Below, one piece after another: positions 5,941 through 8,508 of a stretch of DNA of 8,508 nucleotides. How positions within the stretch are numbered: the stretch's first letter is position 1; every line of letters starts with the position of its first letter. The notes under the pieces were generated by a model. That model searched no databases. It had not been told where the DNA came from and saw only the letters and a program-made list of their open reading frames with translations. Origin of the DNA: Stramentimicrobium sp964525625. GTDB lineage: Bacteria > Atribacterota > Phoenicimicrobiia > Phoenicimicrobiales > Stramentimicrobiaceae. The stretch covers positions 1-8,508 of the forward strand of contig CAZGKY010000097.1 in assembly GCA_964525625.1 (NCBI GenBank). The letters are read 5' to 3'. Position numbers and translations under genes: made by a program.

Positions 5941-7017
5941 TTACTTATCCAACATACAATACAAACCCTGGCCTGCTTGGGCTGGAATAAAACACTTATT
6001 ACAGGAAATACAGGTAGCCCTTCTGGTATCCCCTGATTGCCAGCGTTTAATTAGATATGGTTCCCTGATTAAGGGACGACTAAAGGCAATATAATCCGCT
6101 AAATTATTTTGGACCAATTCTTCGGCCACCTCATAAGAACGGATTCCTCCCACTAATATTAATGGTAGATTAATTTTCGTTTTATATAACTGGGCAGCAT
6201 CATGATAATAAACCTCATCCTCCTCTACCACATCCTTGTTTGACCGGGAAGAGGAATACCTGCCAATTGAAGTTCCACCACTTATCTCTATTGCATCTAA
6301 GCCTACTTTTTCCAGCAATTCTGATACCTGAACCATCTCCTGAGGCTGGAAACCACCATCTATAAAATCATCAGAATTAATTTTTATAGTAATTACAAAT
6401 CTGTTGCCCAATACAGATCTGATATTCTGTACAATTTCTAAAATTATACGTGCCCGGTTTTCAATGCTTCCTCCATAATAATCCCGTCTTTTATTAAAAA
6501 AAGGAGAAAGAAATTCACTTAATAAAAAGCCATGTGCTGCATGTATCTGTATACCATCAAAACCTGCCTTTTGGGCTCTTAAAGCAGCATCCTTAAAATC
6601 ATTAATAACTTTAGCGATTTCAGCTGAGGTCATTTCCCTACATTGATAGCCTGGAATATTTAACTCTGAAGGCCCATAAGGATTTTTATGTATTGCTCGC
6701 CCACCAGCATGGCTAATCTGTAAAATTATTTTACTACCTTTTTCCTGAACTAATTTAATCATTTTTTGATAGCTGGCTATAAGACTATCATCATGAATTC
6801 CCAGTTGAGCAAAACTCCCCTGTCCTTCGGGATTAACATAGGCATGACTGCTTATTATTAAGGCCACCTCGCCTAAGGCCAGTTCTTCCATTATAGAAAT
6901 AATTTTCTCACTACAAGAACCATCAGGGTTGGCCAATCCTTCCCAGGTAGCACTTCGTACAAATCTGTTTTTTAGTTCCATCTGATTAATTATTGTTTTT
7001 TCGAATAATTTTTTCAT
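5941..7017 (-). CDS. old yellow enzyme family NADH:flavin oxidoreductase, single-domain with C-terminal Cys cluster
   Basis: A 358-residue FMN-dependent TIM-barrel ene-reductase that would use NAD(P)H to reduce activated double bonds. Motifs are LKNRFVRSAT (15-24), LQISHAGGRA (99-108), GPSE (115-118), the barrel strand and active-site pair in IQIHAAHGF (156-164, His159 and His162), the RRDYYGGSIENR signature (177-188), KINSDDF (212-218), VGGIRS (289-294) and FSRPLIREP (312-320) for FMN phosphate. The end carries Cys336, Cys339, Cys342 and Cys354, placed like the 4Fe-4S ligands of 2,4-dienoyl-CoA reductase (FadH) and trimethylamine dehydrogenase. The C-terminal FAD/NAD half of those roughly 670-residue enzymes is absent, so electrons must come from a partner or directly from NAD(P)H. 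The start has GGAGGA 11 nt upstream. Transcription is probably from 7098-7128. Substrate unknown. Confidence 0.92.
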   Translation of the reverse strand: MKKLFEKTIINQMELKNRFVRSATWEGLANPDGSCSEKIISIMEELALGEVALIISSHAYVNPEGQGSFAQLGIHDDSLIASYQKMIKLVQEKGSKIILQISHAGGRAIHKNPYGPSELNIPGYQCREMTSAEIAKVINDFKDAALRAQKAGFDGIQIHAAHGFLLSEFLSPFFNKRRDYYGGSIENRARIILEIVQNIRSVLGNRFVITIKINSDDFIDGGFQPQEMVQVSELLEKVGLDAIEISGGTSIGRYSSSRSNKDVVEEDEVYYHDAAQLYKTKINLPLILVGGIRSYEVAEELVQNNLADYIAFSRPLIREPYLIKRWQSGDTRRATCISCNKCFIPAQAGQGLYCMLDK

Positions 7018-7039
7018 TAACCCTAATTTCCTCCCCTAA

Positions 7040-7090
7040 AAATGACAAATCATTTAATGCAATATTAGCTTAGATAAAATGATCATCTAA
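7040..7090 (-). promoter_or_regulatory. inverted repeats in the oxidoreductase leader
   Basis: Two small symmetries lie between the candidate promoter and the ribosome site. AAATGA-CAAA-TCATTT (7040-7055) is a perfect 6-bp inverted repeat with a 4-nt centre. TTAGAT (7070-7075) and ATCTAA (7085-7090) flank 9 nt, overlapping the palindrome ATGATCAT (7079-7086). The sequence AAATGAT recurs in both. They could be operator half-sites or leader hairpins; being AT-rich they may also be chance. Confidence 0.25.
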
Positions 7091-7097
7091 AAAATAA

Positions 7098-7128
7098 ATT
7101 ATGCAAGAAAAAAGTTAATCCTGGTCAA
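7098..7128 (-). promoter_or_regulatory. candidate sigma-A-type promoter for the oxidoreductase gene
   Basis: On the minus strand TTGACC (7128-7123) and CATAAT (7103-7098) each match the consensus in five of six positions, but the spacer is 19 bp, two more than optimal. The start would fall near 7091, about 75 nt before the ATG, placing the inverted repeats at 7040-7090 in the leader. It is the best two-box promoter I found in the window. Confidence 0.4.
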
Positions 7129-7265
7129 ATAATAATTAGCTTATTTAGTAAATCATTCTGCTTTCAGCAGTTGTCAAAGTATGGCCATGTTCAAAGAAAA
7201 TAAATATCAATTAATGTTTATATTAACAATTTGCCCTCCTAAATACACTCCACTTCTGGTAGTAC

Positions 7266-8489
7266 TTATTTCTTTCTTAAAAAAAGAAGGGATATCCCTA
7301 AAATAAAAAAACTGAATATTAACCAACTATTTCTATAATATCCGTTGATATCAGCTATCCATCCGAAAATTGGTGGAGCCACAATCATACCAGTTCTTAT
7401 AAATAATAAGGCAAATCCTGTGGCAATACCAGCCTGTTTATCTCCAGCAATCTCCCCTACTGTAGTTAGATATACTCCACTCCAACCCAGTGCTACAAAA
7501 CCAAACAGAAAAGAGAAGAAAAAAATTGTCATTTGATTTAGAAAAGGATGGTATAAAAAAAGACCAAAAAATAGATACATAATTCCTGCAGAAAGTCCAA
7601 CTAAAAAAATACCAAATCGCCGATCTGCTCTAAAAAATCGGTCTGAAAAGAATCCCCAACCTAAAAGTCCCAGTATTCCTCCCATATGCAAGATAGCAAA
7701 GTTAAAACCAGCAATTACCCTGCTCATTTGCAGGTCTTCAGTAAGAAAAACTACAAAATGACCCAATAAAGAACTCTCTGAAATACCAAACAAAAGCCCC
7801 AGGATACAAATGATGAATAAAGGTCTATTTGTTATTATTGTGGAGAGGTTTTTTTGAAAGGACTTCTTATTAGCTCTTTTGTTTTCAGGTGTAGAAATTA
7901 TATTGTTGATATTTTTCTGCTCCTGATATAGTTTATAGACAAAAAGTCCGGTAAATAAAACAACAACTGCAGCAATTTGTATGGCTTTCCGCCAGCCCAG
8001 AGCTTCTCCAAGTAAGGGCAAGAAACTTGCACCTATTATTCCGCCCAATCCAAATCCAGTCTGGGTAAAGCCCATAGAAAAAGCTCTCTTTTCCTGAGGA
8101 GAAGCAATCATAACCGCCTTAGTTGCTGATGGTGTAATAATACTAAAACCAAAACCAGTGAAAAAAGATAATAATAAAAGAATGCTATAGGATGGAGACA
8201 ATCCATGAAGTAATAATAACAAACCCAAACATCCCATACCCGACAATATGCTTTTTTTGGGCCCCAGAGTATCTACTATACTACCGGTAAATAGAGAAAG
8301 TAAGGCAGCACTGATAAAGAGTAATGTAGAATAATAACCCACCTGAACCCTGGTAAGAGCAAATTCCTCTCGAACAAAGGGCAGTAATCCCAGAAAGCCA
8401 GTTTGAGCTAAACTTAAAGTTAAATATGGGAAAAATAGCACGATCAATATTTTTATTAGTTCATAATCTTTGTTTGACTTCTTTTTCAT
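7266..8489 (-). CDS. major facilitator superfamily transporter
   Basis: A 407-residue permease with the usual length and twelve-span pattern of the major facilitator superfamily. Motif A is clear in the loop after span 2, G69-x3-D73-x2-G76-P-K78-K79, and a second-half copy is seen at G279-FFS-D283-R284. A long, polar, lysine- and asparagine-rich loop (about 189-221) separates the two six-helix halves. The start of span 1 (about residues 12-35) and of span 2 indicates that the N-terminus is complete. No Shine-Dalgarno is visible in the 19 nt before the ATG, and the frame stays open to the window edge with no in-frame ATG, GTG or TTG, so a start further upstream cannot be excluded. The substrate cannot be told from sequence; drug, sugar-acid or dicarboxylate carriers of this family look alike. 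It lies 248 nt upstream of the oxidoreductase gene, with no clear terminator between. Confidence 0.9.
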   Translation of the reverse strand: MKKKSNKDYELIKILIVLFFPYLTLSLAQTGFLGLLPFVREEFALTRVQVGYYSTLLFISAALLSLFTGSIVDTLGPKKSILSGMGCLGLLLLLHGLSPSYSILLLLSFFTGFGFSIITPSATKAVMIASPQEKRAFSMGFTQTGFGLGGIIGASFLPLLGEALGWRKAIQIAAVVVLFTGLFVYKLYQEQKNINNIISTPENKRANKKSFQKNLSTIITNRPLFIICILGLLFGISESSLLGHFVVFLTEDLQMSRVIAGFNFAILHMGGILGLLGWGFFSDRFFRADRRFGIFLVGLSAGIMYLFFGLFLYHPFLNQMTIFFFSFLFGFVALGWSGVYLTTVGEIAGDKQAGIATGFALLFIRTGMIVAPPIFGWIADINGYYRNSWLIFSFFILGISLLFLRKK

Positions 8490-8508
8490 TTCTGAAAAAA
8501 TAATTGAT

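Noticed and set aside
7158..7170. CTGCT-TTC-AGCAG hairpin as a terminator of the MFS gene
   Set aside because: The stem is only 5 bp and no T tract follows on either strand.
7221..7240. AGGAGG followed by a TTG start on the minus strand downstream of the MFS gene
   Set aside because: The frame reaches a stop after three codons.
7345..7536. Plus-strand ORF of 63 codons
   Set aside because: It lies opposite the C-terminal part of the MFS permease.

Overview
The window is AT-rich bacterial DNA. Every gene I can support lies on the minus strand, so the gene order along transcription runs from the high coordinates to the low ones. Shine-Dalgarno sites of the GGAGG type, one TTG start, heavy use of AGA and ATA codons, and a half-exporter that closely resembles Thermotoga TM287 point to an anaerobic, low-G+C bacterium of the Firmicutes, Thermotogae or Atribacterota kind. 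The sequence alone does not settle which. No rRNA, tRNA, CRISPR array, insertion sequence or phage gene was seen.

Layout in the direction of transcription: (1) an MFS permease (8489-7266) whose start lies 19 nt from the window edge; (2) a 248-nt spacer with a candidate promoter and small inverted repeats; (3) a single-domain old-yellow-enzyme oxidoreductase with a C-terminal cysteine cluster (7017-5941); (4) a 249-nt spacer; (5) a DUF401 family membrane protein, probably a transporter (5691-4474); (6) a 361-nt spacer holding a weak 40-codon ORF; (7) a SAM-dependent methyltransferase (4112-3372); (8) a 313-nt spacer; (9) an AIR-synthase-like (PurM/HypE fold) protein (3058-2036); (10) a promoter region with a 17-bp tandem repeat; (11) a two-gene unit of a 67-residue membrane protein and a YbjQ/UPF0145 protein (1856-1314), followed by the clearest terminator in the window; (12) a TM287-like ABC exporter half (967 to beyond base 1), cut by the window edge and preceded by a possible 8-codon leader peptide.

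Apart from the membrane-protein/YbjQ pair, the genes are separated by 180-360 nt of AT-rich DNA and appear to be separate transcription units. They do not form one pathway. Three of the seven larger proteins are transporters (MFS, DUF401, ABC exporter), and the enzymes have no evident shared substrate. I see no convincing new multi-gene system. The best lead is regulatory: the short leader ORF, the weak TTG start and the partly complementary Shine-Dalgarno region ahead of the ABC exporter resemble a translational attenuator. The HypE-like protein without the HypE cysteine, and the DUF401 protein, are genes of uncertain function that deserve follow-up.
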